Positions 24,735 through 32,765 are shown, numbered from the stretch's first letter. The stretch is DNA of 46,029 nucleotides from Betaproteobacteria bacterium (GCA_020055845.1 JAGVIV010000217.1:1-46029); one strand, 5' to 3'. Notes: generated from the letters alone by a model not told the origin. Numbers and translations are program-made.

Positions 24735-25908
24735 GATGGATGATGACGAACTGCTGGACGCGCTGGGTGTTGAAGTCACCCCGCTTAAGGTTTCCAGCCG
24801 AACCCCGCAGGAGGAACGCATCATCGCGGGCTTTGAGGACATCCTACGCTTCCATCAAGCGCATGGCCGCGCCCCGCTGCATGGCGAGGGGCGTGACATC
24901 TTTGAACGATTGTATGCCGTGCGCTTGGATCAGCTACGAAAATTACCAGAGGCACACACACAGTTGGCTGAGTTGGATGGCCCAGGTCTGCTGTCTGGTG
25001 TGGCAGCTGTTCATGTCGATGTGGATGACTTAGACGAGGATGCCTTGCTGGCCGAGCTGGGTATTGGCGTTGAACCCGCCGATCAAAACGACATCACCGT
25101 ATTACGTCATGTACGTTCTAGCGTTGAAAAACGTGCGGCAGAGGAAATTGCCGACCGCACATCATGCAAAGATTTTGACAAGTTTCAACCGCTATTTGAA
25201 CGTGTGGAGCGGGAGTTGAAGGCGGGCATTCGCAAAACGCTGCGCTTCGGAGGCGATGCTAGCATTGCCATAGGGAGCTACTTTATCGTCGGCGGGCAGC
25301 TTGCGTATGTGGCCGAAATTGGCGAAATGACCAAGACACAAAGCGGACATGACGATGCACGCTTGCGGTTGATTTACAACAATGGCACGGAAAGCAATTT
25401 GCTAATGCGCTCACTCCAAAAGGCGCTTTTCAAAGATGAGACTGGCCGCCGCCTGACCGACACGGATATGGGGCCGCTATTTGGGGACGCGCCGGAAACA
25501 GACGACATTGCTTCCGGCACAATCTACGTGTTGCGCAGCCTATCCAGCCACCCATTCGTCGCCGAACACCGCGAACTGATCCACAAAATCGGCGTGACAG
25601 GCGGCAAAGTGGAAGCCCGCATTGCAGGCGCAGAAAAGGACGCAACCTATCTGTTGGCCGAAGTGGAAATAGTTGCCGAATACAAGCTCCACAACCTGAA
25701 CCGCACTAAGCTGGAAAACATCTTCCACCGCTTGTTTGGAGCCGCGCAGCTCGACTTAACTATAGAAGACCGTTTCGGCCATCCAGTGAAGCCGAGAGAG
25801 TGGTTTCTGGTGCCGCTCCAAGTGATTGACGAAGCGGTTGAGCGAATTCGTGACGGTTCAATTACCGAAGTGATCTACGACCCGAAGACGGCTCGGTTGG
25901 AAGGTTGA
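24727..25908 (+). CDS. GIY-YIG nuclease protein of the defence operon
   Basis: The 393-residue protein has an acidic N-terminus (MAEMDDDELLDAL), a helical middle with another acidic stretch (DVDDLDEDALLAELG), and a C-terminal GIY-YIG domain of the T5orf172/MUG113 type. That domain has IYVLRSL (about 264), HKIGVTGG (about 285), an Arg in EARIAG and LENIFHRLF with the Glu. It is the likely DNA-cutting subunit for the methyltransferase-helicase pair. The ATG at 24727 overlaps the helicase stop; upstream frame is open but inside the helicase gene. The repeated DDDELLDALG/DEDALLAELG motif may be an interaction element. Confidence 0.83.
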   Translation: MAEMDDDELLDALGVEVTPLKVSSRTPQEERIIAGFEDILRFHQAHGRAPLHGEGRDIFERLYAVRLDQLRKLPEAHTQLAELDGPGLLSGVAAVHVDVDDLDEDALLAELGIGVEPADQNDITVLRHVRSSVEKRAAEEIADRTSCKDFDKFQPLFERVERELKAGIRKTLRFGGDASIAIGSYFIVGGQLAYVAEIGEMTKTQSGHDDARLRLIYNNGTESNLLMRSLQKALFKDETGRRLTDTDMGPLFGDAPETDDIASGTIYVLRSLSSHPFVAEHRELIHKIGVTGGKVEARIAGAEKDATYLLAEVEIVAEYKLHNLNRTKLENIFHRLFGAAQLDLTIEDRFGHPVKPREWFLVPLQVIDEAVERIRDGSITEVIYDPKTARLEG

Positions 25909-25995
25909 GCGCGTGAAGTACAGACCTTTTCAGTACAAGAAAAACACCGATGCCTATATGAACACCGGTGAATTAAATGGCCAATTACTGCAACC

Positions 25996-26301
25996 TCATT
26001 TCTGAGGTAGTGACAGTAAGTTGTCAGTCTTGCGACCATCGGCAATGGTTTGAACATACTTGATTCGACCATTGCTGTGGACATGAACCCAAGCCCCTGT
26101 AAGTTGCGGATTACGGTCAGGGCACCACACAGAGCTATTTCCGTTCTTTTCGATGTAGGCAACCATCTCTTCCCGGGTGGAATTACCGCTTTGAAGCACC
26201 TTTCTGGACTCATCAACCTGATCCCACCAGAGGTGGCTGATGTGCTCATGTCCTGTGCCGCCTGCCATGCGTCGTGCCGTGCATTTGATTGTCGTTGCCA
26301 T
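25996..26301 (-). CDS. DUF3892 protein
   Basis: The 101-residue protein begins ATTIKCTARRMAGGTGHEHI and contains WWDQVDESRK, EEMVAYIEKNG and VHVHSNGRIKYVQT, matching DUF3892. The family is small and uncharacterised and is often found near mobile elements. I start at ATG 26301, preceded by AAAGGG. It is divergent from the XRE gene and shares its operator region, so the XRE protein may also control it. Confidence 0.78.
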   Translation of the reverse strand: MATTIKCTARRMAGGTGHEHISHLWWDQVDESRKVLQSGNSTREEMVAYIEKNGNSSVWCPDRNPQLTGAWVHVHSNGRIKYVQTIADGRKTDNLLSLPQK

Positions 26302-26335
26302 GTTAAAGCCCTTTATGTAAAGCGCCAAATATGAA

Positions 26336-26415
26336 AAGTTCGGTGTAGGCGCACTAATAGTATCTGACTATAAAATCCTATTGTCAAGCAAAATTAATAC
26401 GCCTACACTGAACTT
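26336..26415. promoter_or_regulatory. Divergent promoter with two inverted operator arms
   Basis: The arms AAGTTCGGTGTAGGCG (26336-26351) and CGCCTACACTGAACTT (26400-26415) are inverted repeats with one mismatch in 16. Rightward, TTGTCA (26381-26386) and TACACT (26404-26409) are 17 bp apart, and the right arm covers the -10. Leftward, TTGACA (complement of 26382-26387) faces GATACT at 17 bp, with the left arm near the start of transcription. Each arm can block one promoter. The likely binder is the XRE protein encoded next door. Confidence 0.75.
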
Positions 26416-26435
26416 CTGAGTTTAGGGGGGAAATT

Positions 26436-26756
26436 ATGGCGACCATTATTGGCGAAAAAATACGAGCACAAAGAAAGCTCATGAAGTTGACGTTGGATCA
26501 GCTCGCAGAGAAGACAGGATCAAGCAAGAGCTACATCTGGGAACTAGAAAACCGTCCTGTAGTGAGGCCATCTGCGGAGAAAATATCCCGCATAGCCGAA
26601 GTTTTTGGAGTCACAGTGGAGTTCCTTCTTGATGATGAGAAGCAGGAAATCACCAGTACCGATGCTGATCAAGTTTTTTTTCGTCGTGTTTCACAGCTAG
26701 ATTCAACAAAACGCGCACAGCTCGAAAAATTCTTGAAAGCAATCGACGATGAGTGA
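26436..26756 (+). CDS. XRE-family repressor, partner of ImmA/IrrE
   Basis: The 106-residue protein has an N-terminal Cro/C1 HTH: IRAQRKLMKLTLDQLAEKTG, SKSYIWELENR, and ISRIAEVFGVTVEFLL. A strong AGGGGGG site precedes the ATG. Its gene overlaps the ImmA/IrrE gene by 8 bp. In such pairs (for example ICEBs1 ImmR-ImmA) the protease cleaves the repressor under DNA damage. Here the pair lies beside the defence operon and on its own divergent promoter, so autoregulation is likely. Confidence 0.88.
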   Translation: MATIIGEKIRAQRKLMKLTLDQLAEKTGSSKSYIWELENRPVVRPSAEKISRIAEVFGVTVEFLLDDEKQEITSTDADQVFFRRVSQLDSTKRAQLEKFLKAIDDE

Positions 26757-27636
26757 TCCGACAACACCTGTAGCATGGGGCATTCAACTTTCAAAGCTTT
26801 GGCTTGCTAGTGGTCAAAGTTTCCCTGTCAGGGTGAAGGACATCGCACTTGAGGTTACGAGAACGAAATTTGCCGACCCGGTAGGTTGCGTGATCCCACA
26901 CGGAATTGCCGGGATAGATGGCATGCTCTCGAAGCGCCTGAAGAAAAATGACTGGTGCATCTCTTATGACGAGAAAGTGACCGTGCCAGGGCGAATCAAT
27001 TTCACAACTGCTCACGAACTCGGACACTACCTACTACATCGGCAACAGCGCGACACATTCCAATGCGGCCAAGTACAGATAATAGAGTACGGCAGCCCCG
27101 AGTCTAAGCGCATCGAGTCGCAGGCCAATACTTTTGCGTCTTACTTGCTAATGCCAAGAAATGACTTCGACACCCAAATAGCCGGTCACGAATTGTCATT
27201 TGAGCTGCTAGGCCACTGCGCTGACCGCTACGAAACCTCCCTAACGGCCACAGCATTAAAATGGTTGGAGTTCACAGCGGAAGCCGCTATGTTGGTAGTT
27301 GCCGACCACGATGAGTTCATCTGCTGGTCGTACTGTAGTCGTGCGGCAAGGCGTATCGGTGCATACATTTCACCGGGGCAAGAAGTACCGGCATCGGTAC
27401 AGGAACATATGAGAAGCAATGCGCTAGCTGTTAGTGAACCTCGGCGTGTCGCGGCAGGTGTATGGCACTCTACAGAGGAAGCTGTTGAGTCCGTCATCGT
27501 GTCGGATCAGTTTGAACAGAACATCTTCTTGATTCGGTTTCCACTTGCATTGATGGTAGACCACGCAGAAGAACCCGAGACGGATACGTTCACCGTGTTT
27601 GAGGAAAACGGTCAGGGGCTAAACTGGAAGAAGTAG
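26749..27636 (+). CDS. ImmA/IrrE-family metalloprotease
   Basis: The 295-residue protein carries the zinc motif HELGH at about residues 89-93 in NFTTAHELGHYLLH. A second part, ESQANTFASYLLMPR, provides the third ligand Glu as in COG2856. It is expected to cut its XRE partner and relieve repression. It overlaps the repressor gene. The C-terminal about 120 residues, with VADHDEFICWSYCSRA and RFPLALMVDHAEE, are longer than in minimal ImmA and may sense a signal, as the GAF-like part of IrrE does; that part is inference. Confidence 0.87.
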   Translation: MSDPTTPVAWGIQLSKLWLASGQSFPVRVKDIALEVTRTKFADPVGCVIPHGIAGIDGMLSKRLKKNDWCISYDEKVTVPGRINFTTAHELGHYLLHRQQRDTFQCGQVQIIEYGSPESKRIESQANTFASYLLMPRNDFDTQIAGHELSFELLGHCADRYETSLTATALKWLEFTAEAAMLVVADHDEFICWSYCSRAARRIGAYISPGQEVPASVQEHMRSNALAVSEPRRVAAGVWHSTEEAVESVIVSDQFEQNIFLIRFPLALMVDHAEEPETDTFTVFEENGQGLNWKK

Positions 27637-27772
27637 GAGTTCCTTACCCTGAAAATATACGGCATGTTTACGCAAAGATTAAAGCAAATAATCGGCAAGC
27701 CAGCTGCACGTATTCGTTCTCTCAACTATGTGATGCATTCAGTCTCTTTCCAAGAGCTTGCTCACACTCCAT

Positions 27773-28579
27773 TCAGCGGTTGTTCATAAAGCCATTTACT
27801 TTGTGGTCGAAATTTTGTTGCTCTCTATGATCTTCGAGGTAAAGTAATAGCGCTTTCAAACAGCGCACTAATTCACTATCCTGATCATTTGGAGTGGCTA
27901 AGTCGAGATTGATTTCCTCCCGTTCATGCATTGCCTCAATAAAATTATCAGAAAGTTGATATATCAGGTTGGCCTCTTCAAATATCTCACCTGCATTAAT
28001 TCCGTAATCTAGCTGCTCCTTAAGCTCATCAAAATGATTAACGGCTATTTCCGCAACTGGGCGAATCTTATCGTTATCCAAAACTCTAAAAATTGTTTTA
28101 AATCGAATCATCGCGTGTTCGAGATTATTCTTGGCTTTTTGGATCTGCTCTGGATTAGATTTCGAGTGTTCTTGTACTGCTTCAATAAGACAATTTGAAA
28201 GCGACAACAGTAAATTTTTTAATTGCTCAGCCTTTACCTTTGAACCCGTTAAACCAAATTTACATACTGGCGACAACACCAAGTTCGAGCCATCGGTAAT
28301 CATATCGTCGACACAATCAATTAACTCCTCCCAAGTGAGTGAGTTCTTTCTGGATTCAACTGTCCAGTCGTTGTTCCAATACAGGCCGCTTAAACAAATT
28401 GCCATGCCATTTTTTGCAGAGCCAAAAACTGTTGCATCAATTAATGCCAGTACTTTTTCATTGGAATCTAAATTGTAATTGCTGTAGGCCGCATCAAGTT
28501 TTTTGGCGGGAATTTCGTTAAGAATGTAATAGTCGGATGAGTGGAATTTTCTCAACTCGGCAATCAGAATATTTTCCAT
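27773..28579 (-). CDS. PH-like-domain protein, 268 residues
   Basis: The N-terminal about 90 residues look like a bacterial PH-like domain: SNEKVLALIDATVFGSAKNGMAICLSGLYWNN, a strand pattern common in uncharacterised bacterial proteins. The rest is helical and acidic with no signal peptide. I use ATG 28579 with AAGGTAAG upstream; the TTG at 28600 is less likely. It is the last gene of a minus-strand cluster with an M50-like protease and lipoproteins. The function is unknown. Confidence 0.62.
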   Translation of the reverse strand: MENILIAELRKFHSSDYYILNEIPAKKLDAAYSNYNLDSNEKVLALIDATVFGSAKNGMAICLSGLYWNNDWTVESRKNSLTWEELIDCVDDMITDGSNLVLSPVCKFGLTGSKVKAEQLKNLLLSLSNCLIEAVQEHSKSNPEQIQKAKNNLEHAMIRFKTIFRVLDNDKIRPVAEIAVNHFDELKEQLDYGINAGEIFEEANLIYQLSDNFIEAMHEREEINLDLATPNDQDSELVRCLKALLLYLEDHREQQNFDHKVNGFMNNR

Positions 28580-28600
28580 TTTGTTACTTACCTTTATCAA

Positions 28601-29296
28601 TCAAATAGCCAGCTGCTTCGTTAAGATGGGCAGATAGTGAATGGGACTTATGGGGGAGTGGTAAATGCTGTTAATCGAGGACACCATTCCAGCATTGCCA
28701 TGCTGTAAGTACGAGATCATTAGTGAGTAGCTCAAGATATTTGCAGTTGGCAAGAACATGAAGCAAAACACAAACCCTGCTCTTTGCAAGTCTGTTTGGA
28801 GATGATGAGTTTCGGTCCAAGTGGAGGCGATGTGATATGCAATAGATGCACCCAGGGCAATGTAGATCACATGAGTCCAGTTGGGGCTAATAAACGCAAT
28901 AGAGACTAAAAGTACGACCGAGACAGTAGGAAAAAAATATGGCGATACCATGATGAGCCAGTTCGGCGTACCTTCATAGCTCATGTGTCCGCCAGATCGG
29001 AGCGTTGCCTTAATTGCAGTGACTTTATTGAGCGTAAGCCAAGCGAAGATACAGTGCGTAAATTCGTGTTCAAGAGTGCTTAGCCAACTTATAGATGTTC
29101 GTCGGATTACCGCAAACCAAAGAATGCAATACCCAGTAAAACCAAAAATTAGCGGCCACAAATAGTGACCGCTAATAACTAATGAGTATAGTTGGCGAAA
29201 CAGAAAGACAGTAGCTGAAGGAAGAAATGCAAAAAATCCTATGGCTAATGGCCACTTCGTTAATGCGAGCAATATAGCAATAGTTTTGTTGTTCAT
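28601..29296 (-). CDS. M50-like membrane metalloprotease candidate
   Basis: The 231-residue integral membrane protein has five or six hydrophobic segments. HEFTH (residues 77-81) sits at the end of a membrane segment, then a soluble stretch TLRSGGHMSYEGTPNWLIM and SPYFFPT. This is the pattern of M50B-like site-2 proteases, with HExxH as zinc ligands and catalytic Glu. The classic LDG motif is not seen, so activity is likely but not certain. Neighbours are lipoproteins and a PH-like protein, which points to an envelope function. Confidence 0.7.
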   Translation of the reverse strand: MNNKTIAILLALTKWPLAIGFFAFLPSATVFLFRQLYSLVISGHYLWPLIFGFTGYCILWFAVIRRTSISWLSTLEHEFTHCIFAWLTLNKVTAIKATLRSGGHMSYEGTPNWLIMVSPYFFPTVSVVLLVSIAFISPNWTHVIYIALGASIAYHIASTWTETHHLQTDLQRAGFVFCFMFLPTANILSYSLMISYLQHGNAGMVSSINSIYHSPISPIHYLPILTKQLAI

Positions 29297-29344
29297 TGTA
29301 GGTTGAAATTGCCATTCAAAATGAATGGCATTTACCTCAGAATG

Positions 29345-29575
29345 CTATTCACTTTTGTTGTTAGCAAAAAATAGCACACCCCCAATAATCACCATCCAAA
29401 TTATTCCGGTGACGATGGCTCCGAATTCAGGGAACATTACTACCGGCCATACGATACCTTTCCCTAAATTGAAGGCAAAACTCTTGTATTCACCACTTCC
29501 CCATTGCGATTCATAAATTGCGAACAGTAAACCGATCACAAAATATCCGGCAAAAAGTTTCTGCTTAAATGTCAC
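29345..29575 (-). CDS. Small membrane protein, 76 residues
   Basis: Two hydrophobic segments are visible, KLFAGYFVIGLLFAIY near the N-terminus and IVTGIIWMVIIGGVLFF near the C-terminus, joined by a loop with Gly, Ser and Phe. A hairpin topology in the inner membrane is expected. It lies between the protease and lipoprotein genes on the same strand, and AAGGAGAATA stands upstream. No family is known. Confidence 0.68.
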   Translation of the reverse strand: MTFKQKLFAGYFVIGLLFAIYESQWGSGEYKSFAFNLGKGIVWPVVMFPEFGAIVTGIIWMVIIGGVLFFANNKSE

Positions 29576-29593
29576 TATATTCTCCTTAAAGAT

Positions 29594-29971
29594 TTATAAA
29601 TTAAAACCACATGCAACTGCTGCTTCGTTGTAGACATCAAAAGAAATTCCGCTTTCTGAATCACCGCGCTCTTTTTTGATGACTGCAATTCGTTGATCCG
29701 TGCATGCTTGCACCGCAGGGTCTTTGATTTCGACCATGCCCTCACTGATCGCTTTTTCCGCCGCCGGTGATAGCTTTTGAGGCTTTGGATTTCCTGCTGC
29801 GGGTGGTGAGTCCTGAAGTTGTGCTCGAACATCGGAAAGTGTCGTGGTGTTATCTATTACTAGAGATGATTTCGAGGCAATTGATTGACCTGAATCACTA
29901 TCTGAACAACCTGCAATCGATGAGGCGATGACTAGTAAACTTACGAGTACAAATATTGACGAACGAGACAT
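29594..29971 (-). CDS. Lipoprotein, 125 residues
   Basis: The lipobox is SIAGC with Cys22. The linker is Ser/Asp-rich (SDSDSGQS), and the mature end has two Cys (VQACTDQ and AVACGFNL) that could form a disulfide. The Asp after the lipidated Cys is not directly at +2 (Ser), so outer-membrane sorting is likely. It is part of the cluster at 27773-30238. The function is unknown. Confidence 0.7.
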   Translation of the reverse strand: MSRSSIFVLVSLLVIASSIAGCSDSDSGQSIASKSSLVIDNTTTLSDVRAQLQDSPPAAGNPKPQKLSPAAEKAISEGMVEIKDPAVQACTDQRIAVIKKERGDSESGISFDVYNEAAVACGFNL

Positions 29972-29986
29972 AGGGTTTCCTTAAAG

Positions 29987-30238
29987 TTAATTTCTTATGC
30001 AGGAAGTCGAAGCCTTCAATACGACTTCATTGAATTTTTTTGGAATGAGTTGGTTTCTATCCATTGCATCCAACTCTTCTTTAGTGAAATTTTCTTCAAT
30101 GGCAGTGAAGATGCATGAGCAAGCAGATTTAGAGCCACCTTGCGATGTGCATCCCTTCATAAATTCGCCCTTTTGACTATGATCCGAACACGCGGACAGA
30201 ATTAATGCCGCAGCAATTAAAATCGATTTTTTTATCAT
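29987..30238 (-). CDS. Small Cys-rich lipoprotein, 83 residues
   Basis: A lipoprotein signal runs IKKSILIAAALILSAC (Cys17). Mature cysteines occur at GCTSQ, SACSC and SCIRN, giving up to four for disulfides. The pattern EFMKGCTSQGGSKSACSC is found in small periplasmic proteins of unknown role. I use the ATG at 30238 because GGAG lies 9 nt upstream. It is the first gene of the envelope cluster; its promoter should lie in 30239-30348, shared with the divergent regulator gene. Confidence 0.68.
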   Translation of the reverse strand: MIKKSILIAAALILSACSDHSQKGEFMKGCTSQGGSKSACSCIFTAIEENFTKEELDAMDRNQLIPKKFNEVVLKASTSCIRN

Positions 30239-30348
30239 TTCCATAATCTCCAAAAACTAATTAAATTTGTTTGATTTTACAACCTAATAGTTGTTAAGCA
30301 CAACCAGTTGGTTTCCTTATTGGGCGAAACATTATTCAGACTTTGCCC

Positions 30349-30783
30349 ATGCCTACATATACTGATGAAAAAGTTGCTTTTTCGAACCGTCTCAAGCAGG
30401 CGCTTAAGCGGAGTAAAAAGCGAATTGAGACGCCTGCCGAACTCGCGTTGCATTTTAATTTGCGACATAAGACATCCCCCATCACGCCGCAAGCAGCCCA
30501 AAAGTGGTTGAGCGGAAAATCCCGTCCCACAATCGACAAAATCAGTACGTTGGCTGCTTGGTTAAATGTATCGGAGCAATGGTTGAGATTTGGAATTGCA
30601 GAATCCAAACCTGCTAAAAACGCCAAGTCGTCTGCATCTGGCTTAACTGCCTTAAATGATCTGAAGCCTAAAGAGTCTGAGTTGATGCTTATTCACCGGC
30701 TTCGAAAGCTTCCGGAAACCCGTCGTTTACTCGTACTGGAAATTGTTGAGCAGTTTTCTATTGAAGGAGATATTTGGGAGTAG
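30349..30783 (+). CDS. Phage-repressor-like HTH protein
   Basis: The 144-residue protein has an HTH like that of CI-type repressors: FSNRLKQALKRSKKRIETPAE, ITPQAAQKWLSGKSRPTI, and LAAWLNVSEQWLRFG. The C-terminal half is short (LIHRLRKLPETRRLLVLEIVEQ), without the S24 protease part of full CI. The ATG at 30349 has no clear ribosome-binding site, so expression may be low or leaderless. It is divergent from the envelope cluster and could regulate it. Confidence 0.75.
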   Translation: MPTYTDEKVAFSNRLKQALKRSKKRIETPAELALHFNLRHKTSPITPQAAQKWLSGKSRPTIDKISTLAAWLNVSEQWLRFGIAESKPAKNAKSSASGLTALNDLKPKESELMLIHRLRKLPETRRLLVLEIVEQFSIEGDIWE

Positions 30784-30786
30784 ACA

Positions 30787-30993
30787 CTACGGTTGCTTGC
30801 ATTGCCGCGACAACTGGCAAGTGCTGTGGCAACGTTGGGGTATTAATTTGCCTATACACGTTGCCACGATTGGTGCCTTCGGTCTGCTATCCTTCCACGC
30901 TTCGTAACCCTCCCATGTAAAGTTCTGAACTGGTGGCTCTTCTTTAAGATAGGCGGCGTTTAGTGCGTTGATGCGTGTTTGCTCTGGTGTGAT
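30787..30993 (-). pseudogene. Short frame, perhaps with a mutated or ATC start
   Basis: A 68-codon frame (ITPEQTRINALNAAYLKEEP...FTWEGYEAWKDSRPKAP) follows the DUF6876 gene at 2 bp. It has no ATG, GTG or TTG at its head. The codon 7 nt after a perfect AAGGGAG is ATC, as if ATG had changed. The amino-acid mix is protein-like for the first about 50 residues. It could use ATC as a weak start or be silent. Confidence 0.4.
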
Positions 30994-30994
30994 C

Positions 30995-31357
30995 TCAGTA
31001 CTCCCTTGTTAAAAGCATAATTCCGTCGATCAGATAGAATTCCCACACACCTGGCGGACAGTCAGTGAATTCAATCGTTCTACTCCATAGCTGATTGTCA
31101 TTGCCATCGTCGGCGGTGATTGTTGCTTTGTTTTCTACTTCATTTGAATCCAAGCTGATGTGGATAAACGGTTCTGACTGGTGCAACTGCACGATTTCAG
31201 TGCCGACAATATCCAAAAACCAATAAGCGCCACCTCCGGCATTCTCTGCAAAGAATTTAACCCCGTCCGTGTACTTCATTGTTCCAAGCGCATGTTTGTA
31301 GTAGTTCTCTGTCCCGGTGAATAGAGACAGCCCGTTTTTCAACTCAGTACTGTTCAT
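30995..31357 (-). CDS. DUF6876-type protein
   Basis: The 120-residue protein (NSTELKNGLSLFTGTENYYKH, VKFFAENAGGGAYWFLDIV, CPPGVWEFYLIDGIMLL) matches a small family frequent in plasmids and integrative elements. The function is unknown. I use ATG 31357, preceded by AAGGAGAAAG, rather than the longer frame, which runs into radC. A nested hairpin at 31383-31438 lies in its leader. Confidence 0.77.
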   Translation of the reverse strand: MNSTELKNGLSLFTGTENYYKHALGTMKYTDGVKFFAENAGGGAYWFLDIVGTEIVQLHQSEPFIHISLDSNEVENKATITADDGNDNQLWSRTIEFTDCPPGVWEFYLIDGIMLLTREY

Positions 31358-31382
31358 GTCTTTCTCCTTAGTGTTGTGTGAA

Positions 31383-31438
31383 TTGCTCACGCAAGCGAAT
31401 GCCTGCCGATGAGCTGGCATTGATAGCTTGGTGAGCAA
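31383..31438 (-). promoter_or_regulatory. Nested hairpin in the DUF6876 leader
   Basis: The outer arms TTGCTCAC (31383-31390) / GTGAGCAA (31431-31438) enclose inner arms AATGCC (31398-31403) / GGCATT (31416-31421). All are perfect. No T-run follows on the transcribed strand, so it is more likely an mRNA structure than a terminator. It lies between radC and the DUF6876 start. Confidence 0.6.
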
Positions 31439-31448
31439 TAGGTGGTGA

Positions 31449-32018
31449 CTACAGAAGTCCTCGTTCTGCGAAGCTGAGTACGTTTGACTCTGCCACAATG
31501 AAGTGGTCGAGCACTCGAACATCAACCAAGCTGAGAGCTTGTTTTAGAGCAGTGGTGAGGAGCTGGTCTGACTGACTGGGTTCGGCAACGCCTGAAGGGT
31601 GGTTATGGGCAAATATGACGGCTGCTGCGTTCTCCCTCAATGCTGCCTTAACCACTTCACGAGGATAGACCGAGGTTTGCGTTAGCGTGCCTCGGAATAA
31701 CTCATCGACTACGATTACCTGATGCTGAGCGTCGAGGAAAACTGCTACGAACGACTCATGCTCGCGTCCTGCAAAATGCATCTTCAGATAATCCCGCACG
31801 TTAGCCGGAGAGTTCAGCATATCGCCATGCTTGATTTCTTCTCCCAGCCATCGTTTGACCAACTCCCTTGCAACAAAACATTTTTCAGGCTGCTTATCTC
31901 CCCCATGTGCAGGAGAAAACATCGCCGCTAGAGATCCGCGATAATGCTTCTGTGTTTGTCGTACACCGATAAGCTTGCTAAGCAAGTCGGCATCCGACAA
32001 TGTTGAATAGATGTTCAT
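31449..32018 (-). CDS. radC: RadC-like JAB-domain protein
   Basis: The 189-residue protein has the JAMM zinc motif in [17 protein letters not shown] near residues 140-156, preceded by [21 protein letters not shown], as in RadC. The helix-hairpin-helix N-terminal domain of chromosomal RadC is short here, which is usual for copies on plasmids and islands. The role is not settled despite the name 'DNA repair protein'. A very strong GGAAGGAGG site precedes it, 15 bp after the clamp gene. Confidence 0.88.
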   Translation of the reverse strand: MNIYSTLSDADLLSKLIGVRQTQKHYRGSLAAMFSPAHGGDKQPEKCFVARELVKRWLGEEIKHGDMLNSPANVRDYLKMHFAGREHESFVAVFLDAQHQVIVVDELFRGTLTQTSVYPREVVKAALRENAAAVIFAHNHPSGVAEPSQSDQLLTTALKQALSLVDVRVLDHFIVAESNVLSFAERGLL

Positions 32019-32033
32019 GGCTTTCCTCCTTCC

Positions 32034-32684
32034 TTAGGCAACCAATCGAACGATCTCAGGTTCACTCACCGGCTCTTGAACCCATGCTGGCGAAGATTTA
32101 CTTGGCTCTACTTTGAGCGGCATCGTGACTACCAAGAACCCCTCATCAATGACAGACATGCCGGAACTGTTCCCATTATGGGCAATGCCAGTAAATAACT
32201 TGTAGCCCAGAATCGAACACGCTTTATCAATGCGGTTGACGAACTTCGGATCAAATTGGGCAATAGTGCCATCCACTTCAGCGGGAACTACACGGCGGTA
32301 TTCGGGATATTTCCCGTCCAGTTCTTTAGCCGTCGTAGTGAGCTCACCAAACGTCAGGGTAATGTCACGGGCAATAAACGCACCTTTATCAGCCCCACTT
32401 TTCTTGTACGACTGCGTGCCTTCTTTGAATTCCAGCACCACATGCTGCGGCCCCTTGGCTTTGGTTTTAACTGCCGCCACTAAGCTGCCGGGAATAATAA
32501 TGGTGGCATTTGGATAGCAGCCCTCCAATTTAGCAACGGCAAGTTGATGGCCATCGCAGCCGACAAGTCTGGCACCAAAGGCACCCGTTTCGAGATACAG
32601 GCCGTTTAAGTAATAGCGAATATCTTCAACGCCCCGAAATAGTGAAGCAGCGGCGAAGATGTCTGTGTTGATTGTTATGTTCAT
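32034..32684 (-). CDS. Shortened beta-clamp-like protein
   Basis: The 216-residue protein looks like the second and third domains of DNA polymerase III beta. It has EDIRYYLNGLYLE, VGCDGHQLAVAKLE and YPEYRRVVPAE, which correspond to RYxLNG, ATDGHRLA and FPDYRRVIP in DnaN. A full clamp has three domains and about 366 residues. This one would need a different ring stoichiometry (for example three copies of two domains) or may bind polymerase partners without a ring. The context is RadC, YqaJ and a ligase, so it belongs to element replication or repair. The ATG 32684 follows AAGGAG inside a 6-bp inverted repeat (GTTTGT/ACAAAC). Confidence 0.75.
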   Translation of the reverse strand: MNITINTDIFAAASLFRGVEDIRYYLNGLYLETGAFGARLVGCDGHQLAVAKLEGCYPNATIIIPGSLVAAVKTKAKGPQHVVLEFKEGTQSYKKSGADKGAFIARDITLTFGELTTTAKELDGKYPEYRRVVPAEVDGTIAQFDPKFVNRIDKACSILGYKLFTGIAHNGNSSGMSVIDEGFLVVTMPLKVEPSKSSPAWVQEPVSEPEIVRLVA

Positions 32685-32765
32685 GTTTGTCTCCTTAAAA
32701 ATGATTGGCGAACAAACTCATGCAGCAGCGAAATGCCACGGCAAAAATTCATTCGATTGGACTGA

